Of a DNA stretch of 64,000 bases, positions 35,216 to 44,382 are shown piece after piece. A program made the position numbers and the translations under genes. Within the stretch, counting starts at the first letter, position 1, and the number at the start of each line of letters is the position of its first letter. Below the pieces are notes generated by a model. That model worked only from the letters and a program-made list of their open reading frames with translations. It was not told the origin of the DNA and did no database searches. The stretch spans positions 434,001-498,000 of the forward strand of contig NZ_JAKRVX010000001.1 of NCBI RefSeq assembly GCF_023638035.1, in the 5' to 3' direction. The stretch comes from Natronocalculus amylovorans (GTDB taxonomy: Archaea > Halobacteriota > Halobacteria > Halobacteriales > Haloferacaceae).

Positions 35216-35234
35216 GTGATCGCCCGCGGATCAC
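35216..35234 (+). terminator. Hairpin after the DUF302 gene
   Basis: GTGATC and GATCAC pair around a 7-base loop, 11 bases past the stop codon, followed by an A/T-rich stretch. It is a candidate terminator or mRNA 3' stabiliser. Confidence 0.45.
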
Positions 35235-35327
35235 CACATATTCATATTTTGTCAGCGTGTACGATCAGAGAATAAATCAAGCAGTAACAACTACAGCCAA
35301 AATAATCTGTGGAACGTTCGCTATTTT

Positions 35328-36572
35328 TTAGACGCCAGTTGAGTATCGGAGAATTCCCGCAATACCACCGAAGGCGTCATGAAGCTGTTCGCCCTTTTCG
35401 AAGTCCGTTGAAATGAATTTGACCTCAGTACCGCGCTGTTCAGCAAGGTTAATCAGATGGTCAATCACATCCTCACGTTCGACAACTTCCGAAGGAGAGC
35501 CATCTTCACACTCATGATCTGGAGTTGCGTGACGCCGATCGATCACTTCGAACTCATTTTGCCCGTTGCAGTCGTACACGACAACGTCTTTGCGAAGATC
35601 TTCAGAAATGAGCAGCCGATCGACAGAACCCATGACAAGGTTTTGTCGCGTCGCGCCAAACCCATACGTTGCTTCCTCGCCCGTGTGAAGGTTCTCGAAG
35701 AACTCCTCCATCTCGCGTTTGTCTTGGACAACTTCCTGGTCCGAAAGCACCTCGCTTGCAGCATCGACGAGATCCGAAAGCCCTGATTCGTCTGTGTAAG
35801 AGACATCAAACTTGCCAAGCACTTTATCACTCAGTTCGTGGTGGAGATACTCTCCGTCAATGAACTCATCTTTTGTTGGGGATGGGCCACCGACAAGGAC
35901 ACCATCCATCTCGTGGCGTTTTGCGACAAACAGATCGTTTGCCATCTCCGCAACCTCTTGATAGAAGTTGTCGATCGCCTCTAAGCGCAGTCGAGCGAAA
36001 CGCTGTGCGGACTGGCCACCTTTTCGCTGCTTACCGGGAACGAGCGAAGATGCGGATTTGACCGGTTCAATTCGTTTGCCTTTAAGCCAACCAACGTTTG
36101 CTTCACGGCGATCAAGGACAATGAGACCAAAGAGACCCTTGTCCGTGAGCATGTGCTCAAGCGGCTCGGTGAGAAAGTCAGAGTCGCAGTGGTAGCGGAA
36201 AGACTGAACTGGCTCCGGTGGGTTCTCGAGAACGCGTGTAACCATTGTTGTTTGCCCGCCGCCGCTGTTGACTGCCCCTGAAAAGAGAACCATTCCGTTC
36301 TCTGGTGGGTACACATCGTAGTAGCGGAGCCGGTCTTTGATACTTGTCAGTGCATCTTGGACGTTTGTTCGCGTCTGTTTTGACTTGATATTTGCTGCTT
36401 CCGAGTGCTCTTTGATGACGTGTTCGACGACATCAGAGACCTGCTTGTCATCTGGAATGTAGATTGTGACGAGCTGTGTGCCAGAGCCTTCATACTCTTG
36501 AAGCTCTTCGATGACTTTCTGGAACTCATATCTCCGTCGGTCATCACTTGGCTCATCGGCGTCGGTACTCAT
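35328..36572 (-). CDS. prf1: Peptide chain release factor aRF1
   Basis: aRF1 recognises all three stop codons and releases the finished protein. The protein has about 414 residues. NIKS (in EAANIKSKQTRTNV, about 65-70) is the stop-codon recognition motif, and GGQ (in KRKGGQSAQRFARLR-type context, about 185) triggers peptide release. The C-terminal domain binds ABCE1, coded at the start of this window. The ATG at 36572 gives MSTDADEPSDDRRRYEFQKVIEELQEYEGSGTQLVTIYIP; a start five codons earlier is possible. It is divergent from the MinD-type gene. Confidence 0.96.
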   Translation of the reverse strand: MSTDADEPSDDRRRYEFQKVIEELQEYEGSGTQLVTIYIPDDKQVSDVVEHVIKEHSEAANIKSKQTRTNVQDALTSIKDRLRYYDVYPPENGMVLFSGAVNSGGGQTTMVTRVLENPPEPVQSFRYHCDSDFLTEPLEHMLTDKGLFGLIVLDRREANVGWLKGKRIEPVKSASSLVPGKQRKGGQSAQRFARLRLEAIDNFYQEVAEMANDLFVAKRHEMDGVLVGGPSPTKDEFIDGEYLHHELSDKVLGKFDVSYTDESGLSDLVDAASEVLSDQEVVQDKREMEEFFENLHTGEEATYGFGATRQNLVMGSVDRLLISEDLRKDVVVYDCNGQNEFEVIDRRHATPDHECEDGSPSEVVEREDVIDHLINLAEQRGTEVKFISTDFEKGEQLHDAFGGIAGILRYSTGV

Positions 36573-36711
36573 TGGATACATATCCAAGCGCGGTAGCTAA
36601 GTATGCTTTGACCTGTGGCCGAGACGAGTAAGAGGCATTCTTTCGGGCTCAATAGCTGAGTCGTCCTGTTCAGGTGCGTAATTCCGCAGTAGCGTCAAAA
36701 AGAGAGCGTAG

Positions 36712-36719
36712 TTTTATAC
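36712..36719 (+). promoter_or_regulatory. TATA box of the MinD-type gene
   Basis: TTTTATAC lies 24-31 bases before the ATG at 36743, a good match for a haloarchaeal leaderless promoter. Confidence 0.6.
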
Positions 36720-36742
36720 GCCAGTCGCGGTAGCCCTATTAT

Positions 36743-37930
36743 ATGGCACAGGTGTACGCGATCGCCAGCGCAAAAGGTGGCGTTGGGAAAACAACGACGA
36801 CGGCAAATCTTGGCGCGACACTTGCGGGTGCTGGGGTGTCGGTCGTTGTGATTGACGGAGATATTGGCATGCCAAATTTGGGAGCAGCGCTTGGCATACA
36901 AGATGTGGAGACATCACTGCACGATATTCTTGCTGGAACGGCAGATCCTCAGGATGCAGTATATGAGGGGCCAGAAGGTCTCTTAGTCATCCCTGGAAAT
37001 ACGACGTTAGACTCGTTTGCTGCGGCAGATCCAAGCCGTCTAAAAATGGTTGTGGAGGCGTTTCCCGATGTTGATATAATTCTAATCGATGTTGGTGCTG
37101 GCGTCAGCCACGAGACCAGCGTTCCACTGTCTGTCTCTGACGAGGTTGTCTTAGTCTCCACAGCAGAGCGGGATGCACTCGCGGACACCGAAAAAACGCG
37201 ACAGCTAGCAGGGCGACTTAATGCAAACATCGCTGGAGCCGTCATTACCCGAGTGGAGCCAGGAACTCCAGTCTCAGATACGGTTTCGACACACTTGCAA
37301 GCATCAATTCTTGCGATGATCCCTGAAGATGAAGTTGTCAAAGAGTCCGTCGCTGCCTCAGAGCCACTTGCAACGTATGCGCCATACAGTGCCGCAGCCG
37401 GTGCATACCGAACGCTTGCCAGAGAGCTAACCGATCGAAAAATCCCAGAGCCGCCAGAGCCACCCGAAGTATTTACAAAAACAAGTGCACCTGTAGTAAC
37501 ACCATCAAACACTACCGAACAAACTGCTGAGGAGTCAGTAGAAGCGGCGAATAAAGACAACGCAGAGGAAGAAGCTGAATTAGATATGGATGCGTGGGCG
37601 AGCGCTGCAGGAGCGACATCACGACCAACGCAAACAACTTCTGAGAGCGCACACACAAACGCGCCAACAGAGAATACACCAGCTACTGAAGCTCAACAAG
37701 ACGCCACTAGCACACAAACTCCTGCCGAGCCCGAAAAATCAGCTGAAGAGGACGTTCCCGAAGATGCAATTCCGTTCCATAGCCGATCTGAAGAGGAGCC
37801 AGAAGAACGCATGGCGCAACCAGAGATCACTGACGCGGAGACAGGAGAGCCGCACAAAGACGAAACAGCAGCAGAATCTGACTCGGACCGTAAAAAGAAA
37901 CGAGGCTTTTTGAGCCGGTTGTTTAGATAA
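36743..37930 (+). CDS. minD4: MinD/ParA-family ATPase with long acidic tail (MinD4-like)
   Basis: The 395-residue protein has a deviant Walker A motif KGGVGKTTTTANLG (about 11-24), switch I DGDIGMPNLGAALG and Walker B ILIDVGAG, as in MinD. Residues about 1-240 form the ATPase. The remaining 155 are acidic and low complexity with little predicted structure, ending in a basic amphipathic KKKRGFLSRLFR that could act as a membrane-targeting helix. In Haloferax volcanii a MinD paralogue with such an extension, MinD4, oscillates and positions motility and chemosensory machinery; the symbol is given on resemblance and on remembered synteny with aRF1. It is convergent with argS. Confidence 0.8.
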   Translation: MAQVYAIASAKGGVGKTTTTANLGATLAGAGVSVVVIDGDIGMPNLGAALGIQDVETSLHDILAGTADPQDAVYEGPEGLLVIPGNTTLDSFAAADPSRLKMVVEAFPDVDIILIDVGAGVSHETSVPLSVSDEVVLVSTAERDALADTEKTRQLAGRLNANIAGAVITRVEPGTPVSDTVSTHLQASILAMIPEDEVVKESVAASEPLATYAPYSAAAGAYRTLARELTDRKIPEPPEPPEVFTKTSAPVVTPSNTTEQTAEESVEAANKDNAEEEAELDMDAWASAAGATSRPTQTTSESAHTNAPTENTPATEAQQDATSTQTPAEPEKSAEEDVPEDAIPFHSRSEEEPEERMAQPEITDAETGEPHKDETAAESDSDRKKKRGFLSRLFR

Positions 37931-37935
37931 GGCTG

Positions 37936-39693
37936 TTACATCGATTCCGGTGCAGCGACACCTAAAATCGAAAGCGCATTTGCGATTGTGTGTTTTGATG
38001 CCGAAACAACTGCGAGCCGTGCATCACGAATTTCAGGCTCGCCTGCGGTAAGGACAGGACACTCACGGTAGAACGCATTGAACGATTCCCCGAACTCGCG
38101 CGTGTATGTGGCGACTCGATGCGGTTTTAGCTCATCTGCAGCGTCTTCGACGATCGCAGGGAACCGTGCAATTGTCCGAAGGAGCTGTTCAGTTTCAGGT
38201 TCAGTAAGCACGGCAGGATCAATATCCTCCAGCGATGGTGTCGTATCTGCTTCAGCAAGAATACCACAACACCGGGCGTGAACATATTGGACATATGGTG
38301 CCGACTGTGCCTCGAAGTCCAACGCACGATCCCACTCGAACGTAATTGCTTTTGTTGGTTGTTTTGAGACGATATCGTATCGAACTGCACCAATACCCAC
38401 CTGGTGAGCAATGCGTTCGATATCGTCCTCGGTGAGATTATCATCACGGATTCGGTCATCAAGCCGTGTCTCGACCTCGTTTCGGGCTCGGTCGATCGAT
38501 TCGTCAAGCAGATCGTCAAGCATCACACCAGTCCCACGGCGAGTCGACATCTTTCCATCAGGGAGGTTGACATACGAGTAGATAACATCGTCGAGCTGTG
38601 ACACATCATTTCCAAGGATGGATAATGCGGCTTGTAGCTGCCCTGCTTGGAGTTTATGATCTTCACCGAGAACCGTCACTGCACGATCGTAGTTGTCGAA
38701 TTTCCACTCATGGTGGGCCAGGTCCCGGGTTGTATAGAGACTTGTTCCATCCGATCGGAGGAAGACGAGGTTCTTCTCAAACCCAAATTCATCCAATTCA
38801 AGCTGCCACGCATCATCCTCATATACTGCATACGGCGTCTCTTTGAGGCGATCGGCCAGGTCAGTTGTTGACCCATCCAACATAAATTGAGTCTCTTTGA
38901 CGAACTGATCGAACGTTGCAGGAAGTCGGCTCAGGCAGGCTTTCATGCCACCAAGTACCTGATCAACAACCGTTTTTACACGTTCGTATGTTTCTTCATC
39001 ACCGGCTTCGAGCCCTTGAAGAATCGATGCGATTTCGGCTTCTGCGGCGTCAACATCGTTTGGGTCGGCAGTCTCTAAATATGCATTTCCTCGGCGGTAG
39101 TAGCGAACAAGATCGTATTCTATCCGATCGCGCGCGGGTTCTTCGTCGAGCTCATCTTCCGCAAATGTTTCATACGCCCACGTGAACACAGCCATCTGAC
39201 GGCCTGCATCGTTTACGTAGTAGTGGCGGTCGACATCGTACCCTGCAAACGAGAGCACGTTCGCAACCGCGTCACCAAGGATTGGATTCCGAGCACGGCC
39301 GACGTGAACTGGGCCAGTTGGGTTTGCACTGGTGTGTTCAACAACGACGCGCTCGTCTTTCGACGCAAGTGCACCGTAGGTTGTTTCTTGACCAGCAATA
39401 AGCGTCTCCGCAAGGTATGCCTCGTCAGTGTGAAAATTAATATATGGACCTTGCGTGGTAACGTCGCCAAGATATGCAATCTCTGCAGCGTCGATCTCGC
39501 CTGCAATCTCTGCGGCGATCTGTGGTGGCGGAGCTCCAACTTCGCTTGCAAGGCGGAATGCAACACTTGATGCAAGCGTAGCGGGGAGATCTTCTGGTGG
39601 TTCCTCAAGCCCGAGATCGTCGGTTGGAAGGTCACGAGCGGAGAGCGCAGCTGTTAACGCCTCCGTGACCGCAGCATGGAACGCTCTAAACAT
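37936..39693 (-). CDS. argS: Arginyl-tRNA synthetase
   Basis: The 585-residue class I synthetase has the N-terminal tRNA D-loop-binding domain (Add1), the HIGH-type motif HVGR at 130-133 in [20 protein letters not shown], the conserved [34 protein letters not shown], and KMSTRRG at 381-387 as the KMSKS-type loop. The C-terminal helical anticodon domain ends in [11 protein letters not shown]-type sequence ([32 protein letters not shown]). It charges tRNA-Arg. The start is divergent from rbkR, with its palindrome in the shared upstream region. Confidence 0.97.
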   Translation of the reverse strand: MFRAFHAAVTEALTAALSARDLPTDDLGLEEPPEDLPATLASSVAFRLASEVGAPPPQIAAEIAGEIDAAEIAYLGDVTTQGPYINFHTDEAYLAETLIAGQETTYGALASKDERVVVEHTSANPTGPVHVGRARNPILGDAVANVLSFAGYDVDRHYYVNDAGRQMAVFTWAYETFAEDELDEEPARDRIEYDLVRYYRRGNAYLETADPNDVDAAEAEIASILQGLEAGDEETYERVKTVVDQVLGGMKACLSRLPATFDQFVKETQFMLDGSTTDLADRLKETPYAVYEDDAWQLELDEFGFEKNLVFLRSDGTSLYTTRDLAHHEWKFDNYDRAVTVLGEDHKLQAGQLQAALSILGNDVSQLDDVIYSYVNLPDGKMSTRRGTGVMLDDLLDESIDRARNEVETRLDDRIRDDNLTEDDIERIAHQVGIGAVRYDIVSKQPTKAITFEWDRALDFEAQSAPYVQYVHARCCGILAEADTTPSLEDIDPAVLTEPETEQLLRTIARFPAIVEDAADELKPHRVATYTREFGESFNAFYRECPVLTAGEPEIRDARLAVVSASKHTIANALSILGVAAPESM

Positions 39694-39827
39694 ACCCGTG
39701 AGTTTTCACGCACTCCTAAAGGCCCTTCCGAACAGCGGCGACGGAGTGCCTCGATCGACGGCATTATAACTGCTAACACCGGATTCATAATTGAGAACAG
39801 TATCATTTTTGTTGACCCCGTCCTCAA

Positions 39828-39847
39828 ATATGAGATGCATCTCATAT
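39828..39847. promoter_or_regulatory. 20-bp perfect palindrome, candidate RbkR operator
   Basis: ATATGAGATGCATCTCATAT is its own reverse complement and lies 38 bases before the rbkR ATG, just upstream of a TATA-like TATGCTTAA (39852-39860). RbkR proteins are known to bind palindromic operators upstream of archaeal riboflavin genes. The site is therefore a strong candidate for autoregulation of the rbkR-ribB pair. Confidence 0.75.
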
Positions 39848-39885
39848 CCGCTATGCTTAATGGTGGCGGGTCACTACTATTAGGT

Positions 39886-40590
39886 ATGGCAGAATCAGTG
39901 ACCGCCGTTGGGCATGATGAACTTGCAACACTCAAACTGGTTGCGCTCGACGGTGGCCTCACCGGCCCCACAAAAGTTTCTTGTTCTGGACTGGCCGATC
40001 GGCTGGCGGCCTCAAACCAGACTGCATCCCGTCGTCTACAGCGACTTGAAAAAGCAGGGTATCTTGATCGGGAGGTCGTGAGCGATGGGCAGTGGGTCAC
40101 AGTAACAGAGTCCGGCGAGCGCGCACTGCGAACGGAGTATAGCGATTATAAGCGAATTTTTGAGACAGAGAGCGAACTCACGCTAACTGGTTCAGTAACA
40201 AGCGGGATGGGCGAGGGGAGACATTATATTTCGCTTGATGGATATATGGAGCAGTTCGAAACACAGCTTGGCTATGAGCCGTTCGCTGGGACACTCAATG
40301 TAGAGTTAGATGAAAAAAGCGTTCGTACTCGCGCTGGACTTTCATCCATTGCTGCTGTCGGAATCGAGAGCTGGGAAAGCGACGATCGAACGTTTGGGGC
40401 GGCGACCTGTTATGCTGCAACGATTAGCGCTCCGGATGGTGAGACGTACAGTCCAGTCCATATTATTGTTCCTGACAGAACACATCACGACGAGCAGAGT
40501 ATCGAACTGATTGCACCCGATAAACTCAGAGATGCACTGTCGCTTGCTGACGATGAGACAATTACAGTAACTGTGGGAGATGCATACTAA
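39886..40590 (+). CDS. rbkR: Bifunctional riboflavin regulator and CTP-dependent riboflavin kinase
   Basis: The protein has about 234 residues. The N-terminal 90 form a winged helix ([51 protein letters not shown]). The rest is the archaeal riboflavin kinase domain (DUF120): [42 protein letters not shown], with the conserved GSGMGEGR and PFPGTLNV-type motifs. The enzyme makes FMN from riboflavin using CTP. The ATG at 39886 was chosen because an upstream frame would cover the palindrome and promoter. Its stop overlaps the ribB start by one base. Confidence 0.92.
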   Translation: MAESVTAVGHDELATLKLVALDGGLTGPTKVSCSGLADRLAASNQTASRRLQRLEKAGYLDREVVSDGQWVTVTESGERALRTEYSDYKRIFETESELTLTGSVTSGMGEGRHYISLDGYMEQFETQLGYEPFAGTLNVELDEKSVRTRAGLSSIAAVGIESWESDDRTFGAATCYAATISAPDGETYSPVHIIVPDRTHHDEQSIELIAPDKLRDALSLADDETITVTVGDAY

Positions 40591-41303
40591 TGCAGGAATC
40601 AACGTACGAGTCACAAACCGAAATGAACCACGTAGAGTCATCGGTTAAACATGCTGTATCAGCCTTCGAAGCCGGAGAGCCGGTTTTGATTCATGATTTT
40701 GACGATCGGGAGGGAGAAACGGATATTGTCTACCCCGCGAGTGACGTTGCGCCTGAGGACGTTGTTCGGCTACGAAAAGATGCTGGTGGCCTAATTTGTG
40801 TGGCAGTCTCAGACGATGTCGCAGATTCATTTGGGCTGCCATTTCTTGAGGATGAAATTGATCATCCGAGTGCATCGAGCCACGATTTAGCATACGATAG
40901 CAGATCGTCATTTTCGCTCCCGGTGAATCATAGAGAGACATTCACCGGAATTACAGACGTCGATCGAGCGCTCACAATTACCGAGCTTGCTACGTCTGCG
41001 CAAAAAGCCATTATTGAGCCAGCAGAATATACTCCCGACGTGTTTGCAAAGTCGTTCCGATCGCCGGGACATGTTCATCTCCTCCGAGGCGCACCAAACC
41101 TGTTGGCTGATCGAAAGGGACACACAGAGCTTGGCCTTGCACTTGCAGCAGAGGCAGATCTCCCACCAGCCGTCGTCGTCTGTGAGATGTTAGATCACAC
41201 AACTGGTGTTGCAACGACACCAACAGACGCAAAAGCGTATGCAGCGGCAAACGATCTTGTCTACGTGGAAGGACAAGCACTCGTCGAAGCACTCACCGAG
41301 TAA
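40590..41303 (+). CDS. ribB: 3,4-dihydroxy-2-butanone 4-phosphate synthase
   Basis: RibB converts ribulose 5-phosphate to the four-carbon precursor of riboflavin. The 237-residue protein has VLIHDFDDREGETDIVYPA (metal and substrate loop, FDDxxREGETD pattern), DAGGLICVAVS, SLPVNHRETFTGITDVDRALTI and FRSPGHVHLLRGAPNLLADRKGHTELGLALA. It overlaps rbkR by one base and is the second gene of a riboflavin operon likely controlled by the upstream palindrome. The N-terminus is about 15 residues longer than typical; an internal ATG at 40623 (MNHVESSV) is an alternative start. Confidence 0.95.
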   Translation: MQESTYESQTEMNHVESSVKHAVSAFEAGEPVLIHDFDDREGETDIVYPASDVAPEDVVRLRKDAGGLICVAVSDDVADSFGLPFLEDEIDHPSASSHDLAYDSRSSFSLPVNHRETFTGITDVDRALTITELATSAQKAIIEPAEYTPDVFAKSFRSPGHVHLLRGAPNLLADRKGHTELGLALAAEADLPPAVVVCEMLDHTTGVATTPTDAKAYAAANDLVYVEGQALVEALTE

Positions 41304-41341
41304 ACGTAAACGGTTGTTGATGATGATTTTGTTTCTCGCAT

Positions 41342-41349
41342 ATTTATAC
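41342..41349 (+). promoter_or_regulatory. TATA box of ilvE
   Basis: ATTTATAC lies 23-30 bases before the ilvE ATG. It fits a leaderless transcript separate from the riboflavin operon. Confidence 0.6.
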
Positions 41350-41371
41350 CACAGGACACCAACTCCCGTCT

Positions 41372-42301
41372 ATGGGATTCGACGAGATGGATGTCGATAC
41401 GATCTGGCAGAACGGTGAGTTTGTCGACTGGGAAGATGCAACAACGCATGTTCTCACACACGGACTTCACTACGGAACGGGAGTTTTCGAAGGTGCACGG
41501 GCATACAATACCGAAGAAGGGACCGCTATTTTCCGCTGGGAAGAGCACCTCGATCGGCTCTATGCATCCGGTAAACCGTACGAGATGGAGATTCCATTCA
41601 CAAAAGAGGAGCTCTCGGAAGCAACGCTTGAGTTGCTCCGAAGGCAGGATCTCAAAAGCGCCTACATCCGCCCAATTGCATACTATGGCTACGATAGCCT
41701 TGGTGTAAGCCCGCGTGATTGTCCAACTGATGTTGCGATCGCCTGCTGGCCATGGGGCGCATATCTTGGTGAGGAGGCGCTTGAGAACGGAATTAAAGTG
41801 ATGGTTTCCTCGTGGCGAAAGCACTCCTCAAGCCAGATTCCGACGAACGCAAAGACAACAGGGCTGTATGTGAACAGCCTACTTGCAGGTGAGGAGGCGC
41901 GGCGAAACGGCTGCGCAGAAGCGATCGTCCTCAACAAGGAAGGAAATGTCGCAGAAGGGCCAGGGGAAAATATCTTCCTTGTTCGTGATGGCGAAATATT
42001 CACTCCCGGGCTCTCACAGAGTATTCTCGATGGAATTACTCGAGATACCGTGATCACGCTTGCTAGAGAGATGGGGTATACGGTTCATGATCAGGCAGTC
42101 ATTAGCCGAGGTGAACTCCACACCGCTGATGAGCTGTTCTTCACTGGTTCTGCAGCCGAGGTGACGCCGATCCGCCAAGTCGATAATGTTGAAATCGGAT
42201 CCGGCTCACGCGGTCCAGTCACAGAAGACCTACAGACTGCGTTCTTCGACCTTGTTGAGCGACGGACAGATGACCACGACGAGTGGTTCACCTACGTGTG
42301 A
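41372..42301 (+). CDS. ilvE: Branched-chain amino acid aminotransferase
   Basis: This 309-residue PLP enzyme of fold type IV performs the last step of leucine, isoleucine and valine synthesis. Motifs: ATTHVLTHGLHYGTGVFEGARAY near the start, AYIRPIAYYGYDSLGV, the PLP lysine region KTTGLYVNSLLAGEEARRNGCAEAIVLNKEGNVAEGPGENIFLV and LDGITRDTVITLAREMGY. The end ELFFTGSAAEVTPIRQVDN is the substrate-specificity loop. It has its own promoter and is convergent with the DUF502 gene. Confidence 0.95.
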   Translation: MGFDEMDVDTIWQNGEFVDWEDATTHVLTHGLHYGTGVFEGARAYNTEEGTAIFRWEEHLDRLYASGKPYEMEIPFTKEELSEATLELLRRQDLKSAYIRPIAYYGYDSLGVSPRDCPTDVAIACWPWGAYLGEEALENGIKVMVSSWRKHSSSQIPTNAKTTGLYVNSLLAGEEARRNGCAEAIVLNKEGNVAEGPGENIFLVRDGEIFTPGLSQSILDGITRDTVITLAREMGYTVHDQAVISRGELHTADELFFTGSAAEVTPIRQVDNVEIGSGSRGPVTEDLQTAFFDLVERRTDDHDEWFTYV

Positions 42302-42343
42302 GCTAGACTCTCAGGAAACATCGAATCAGTAGACGCGTATTTT

Positions 42344-43036
42344 TTAATCGTTTGACGTGGTTTCACCGTCAGCATTTCGTCGTGTGACCGTTGTTCGATC
42401 GTCAGAGACACCATCGATATCACTGATATGCTTTTCTTCTTCAACCGGAATTTGGTGGGCAGATTCAGCGAATCCAGCACTGAGAATTCTGGTCAGTGCT
42501 TCTTCAACTTTTTCTCCAGTTTCTTCAACACGCTCTGGTTCGACCTCAATGACGAAGCCAGACGTAATATTTGGGGCGGTCGGCATGAAGAGCACAATTT
42601 TTCCATCTCGGGTTCGCTTCCCGGTTTTGAATGCAGTCATACGAATTCCGGGCCATGTTTCAAGACGAACGGGTGCTTGCAAATCGTCAGTGCCTGAGAG
42701 TGCAGTTTCGACGGCAAGTTTTGACGCGTTGTAGATCACTCGAAGACCAGGGACTCGGTTGATAGTGTCATCAAGTACGGATTCTAACACTCGCCCACCA
42801 GTGGTACGCATAAGATATCCAACTGCAAGGATGAGCGTCGATAACACTGCAAGTGCGATCAGTGCCCGTACGGCCGGGACGAGGCTAGCCGGGACGTTGA
42901 GCGCAGCGAGATCAACCGTTGAGATAAGCGGAATTCGAACAATCCTGACAAACATCCAGTTAATAACAAAAAGCAGGACAGCAAGTGGTACGATAACAAC
43001 GAGCCCACTTGCAAAGTCGCGTTTCCACGTAGACAT
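42344..43036 (-). CDS. DUF502-family membrane protein
   Basis: The 230-residue protein has two N-terminal membrane helices (FASGLVVIVPLAVLLFVINWMFVRI and LVPAVRALIALAVLSTLILAVGYLM) and the family signature DDTINRVPGLRVIYNASKLAVETALSG, followed by RLETWPGIRMTAFKTGKR and VLFMPTAPNITSGFVIEVEPERV. DUF502 proteins are widespread in bacteria and haloarchaea; their function is not established. The C-terminal 60 residues are acidic and probably disordered. The gene is divergent from carS. Confidence 0.88.
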   Translation of the reverse strand: MSTWKRDFASGLVVIVPLAVLLFVINWMFVRIVRIPLISTVDLAALNVPASLVPAVRALIALAVLSTLILAVGYLMRTTGGRVLESVLDDTINRVPGLRVIYNASKLAVETALSGTDDLQAPVRLETWPGIRMTAFKTGKRTRDGKIVLFMPTAPNITSGFVIEVEPERVEETGEKVEEALTRILSAGFAESAHQIPVEEEKHISDIDGVSDDRTTVTRRNADGETTSND

Positions 43037-43187
43037 TGGATTGTAGATATGTTTTCAGGGGTCTTAGTTGATTCCCACGGTTTCGAGACAACACCGTCCG
43101 TAGAATGGATCCCTTGAGAATCCAGACGTAGTGTATTCAAAAGAGAATCACGGGTGATTAAATCCTCTGGAAAATAACGATTCTCGC

Positions 43188-43730
43188 ATGGTTTGGTCAC
43201 TTGTTGCTGTTGCGTTCTGGGTAATGTTGCCCGCATATGTTCCGAACAATTTTGCGGTGCTTGCTGGTGGGGGCCAGCCGATCGATGGCGGACGAATGAT
43301 GGGTGACTCCCGCCTGCTCGGTGATGGGAAAACGTGGCGTGGAACTGCGATTGGAACACTAGCTGGGTTCCTACTTGCAATGGGATTGAACGCAGTGAAC
43401 GCGCCTGCAAGTGCTGCGCTGGGGGCGCAACTGCCGGATTTCCCACTGCTTGTCGCTGTCGGCCTTGCATTCGGTGCAATGCTTGGTGACATTGGTGCGT
43501 CGTTCATCAAGCGCCGAAGCGGGCGTCAGAGAGGGGCAGCGTTCCCCGGTCTCGATCAGCTTGATTTCGTCATCGGAGCGCTGCTGCTTGCATTCCTTGT
43601 CGATCCGACGTGGTTCATTGAGACATTCACGATCGGTGTCATCGCGGTTGTCCTCGTCATGACTCCAATTCTCCATGTGACAACGAACGTCATTGCATAC
43701 GGACTGGGATTAAAAAACGAACCGTGGTAA
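43188..43730 (+). CDS. carS: CDP-archaeol synthase
   Basis: CarS activates unsaturated archaetidic acid with CTP to give CDP-archaeol, the branch point for polar head-group addition. The 180-residue membrane protein has about five helices. Motifs: [40 protein letters not shown] (nucleotide-binding region), [38 protein letters not shown] and a hydrophobic C-terminus. It sits near asd, which acts further down the same lipid pathway. The start at 43188 follows a TATA-like GATTAAATC at about 43156. Confidence 0.94.
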   Translation: MVWSLVAVAFWVMLPAYVPNNFAVLAGGGQPIDGGRMMGDSRLLGDGKTWRGTAIGTLAGFLLAMGLNAVNAPASAALGAQLPDFPLLVAVGLAFGAMLGDIGASFIKRRSGRQRGAAFPGLDQLDFVIGALLLAFLVDPTWFIETFTIGVIAVVLVMTPILHVTTNVIAYGLGLKNEPW

Positions 43731-43755
43731 CAGTGATCAACATCGGGAGATTCGA

Positions 43756-44382
43756 TTATTCTGCTACGATTACTGTTGTTCCAGCATAGACGCGATCGCC
43801 GTTTGTAATGCAGAGATCGTCACGATCGTACGTGGGTGGAAGCAGAATATCTGCTCGGCTACCGAATGAAACGTGTCCAATTCGTTGCCCACGGACAAGC
43901 GTCTCACCAGCGGTAACGTATGGATGAATTCGTCGAGCAAACCACCCAGCAATAAGTGCAACCTCGTACTCACCACAGTCGATTACAACACGCTCGTTAC
44001 GATCGGAATCTTTTGAGAATGCAGGTTTATATGCACCAGGTCGGTGTGTGACCGAGGTGACAACACCATCAGTGGGGGCCCGATTGACATGCACATCGGT
44101 AACATTCATAAAAACGCCAACTCGGATTCGGGATCGACCCTTATCGTCGGTTTCCTCACGAATAACTGAAATTTTCCCATCTGCGGGAGCAACAATACCA
44201 GTTTCCGGGGGTGTTCGATCGGGGTCACGATGAAACCACAGTGCACCGACACCGAGAAGCAATACGGTGAACCCAAGTGGGAAAAACAAAACAGCGAGGG
44301 GAGCCGAAAGCAGGAAGCAGGCAAGTGCGTATCGCCATGCACCAGGTGCAACAGCAGTTTGCAGTGACGAAGCGACGCTCAT
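43756..44382 (-). CDS. asd: Archaetidylserine decarboxylase
   Basis: This enzyme converts archaetidylserine to archaetidylethanolamine. The protein has about 208 residues. Hydrophobic N-terminal helices (WRYALACFLLSAPLAVLFFPLGFTVLLLGVGAL) are followed by the catalytic domain with VAPADGKISVI, FMNVTDVHVNRAPTDGVVTSVTHRPGAYKPAF and RIGHVSFGSRADILLP, where self-cleavage at Gly-Ser generates the pyruvoyl cofactor in the short-type decarboxylases. The ATG at 44382 overlaps the rfcC stop by four bases (ATGA), so the two are coupled. A longer frame from 44430 is rejected. Product lipid: ethanolamine headgroup. Confidence 0.9.
   Translation of the reverse strand: MSVASSLQTAVAPGAWRYALACFLLSAPLAVLFFPLGFTVLLLGVGALWFHRDPDRTPPETGIVAPADGKISVIREETDDKGRSRIRVGVFMNVTDVHVNRAPTDGVVTSVTHRPGAYKPAFSKDSDRNERVVIDCGEYEVALIAGWFARRIHPYVTAGETLVRGQRIGHVSFGSRADILLPPTYDRDDLCITNGDRVYAGTTVIVAE

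Noticed and set aside
36949-37656. 235-residue frame antisense to the MinD-type gene
   Set aside because: Shadow frame with low-complexity Ser/Ala/Val composition and no promoter.
39676-39885. 70-residue N-terminal extension of the riboflavin kinase gene
   Set aside because: It would overlap the argS start and include the palindrome and TATA element; family homology begins at the ATG at 39886.
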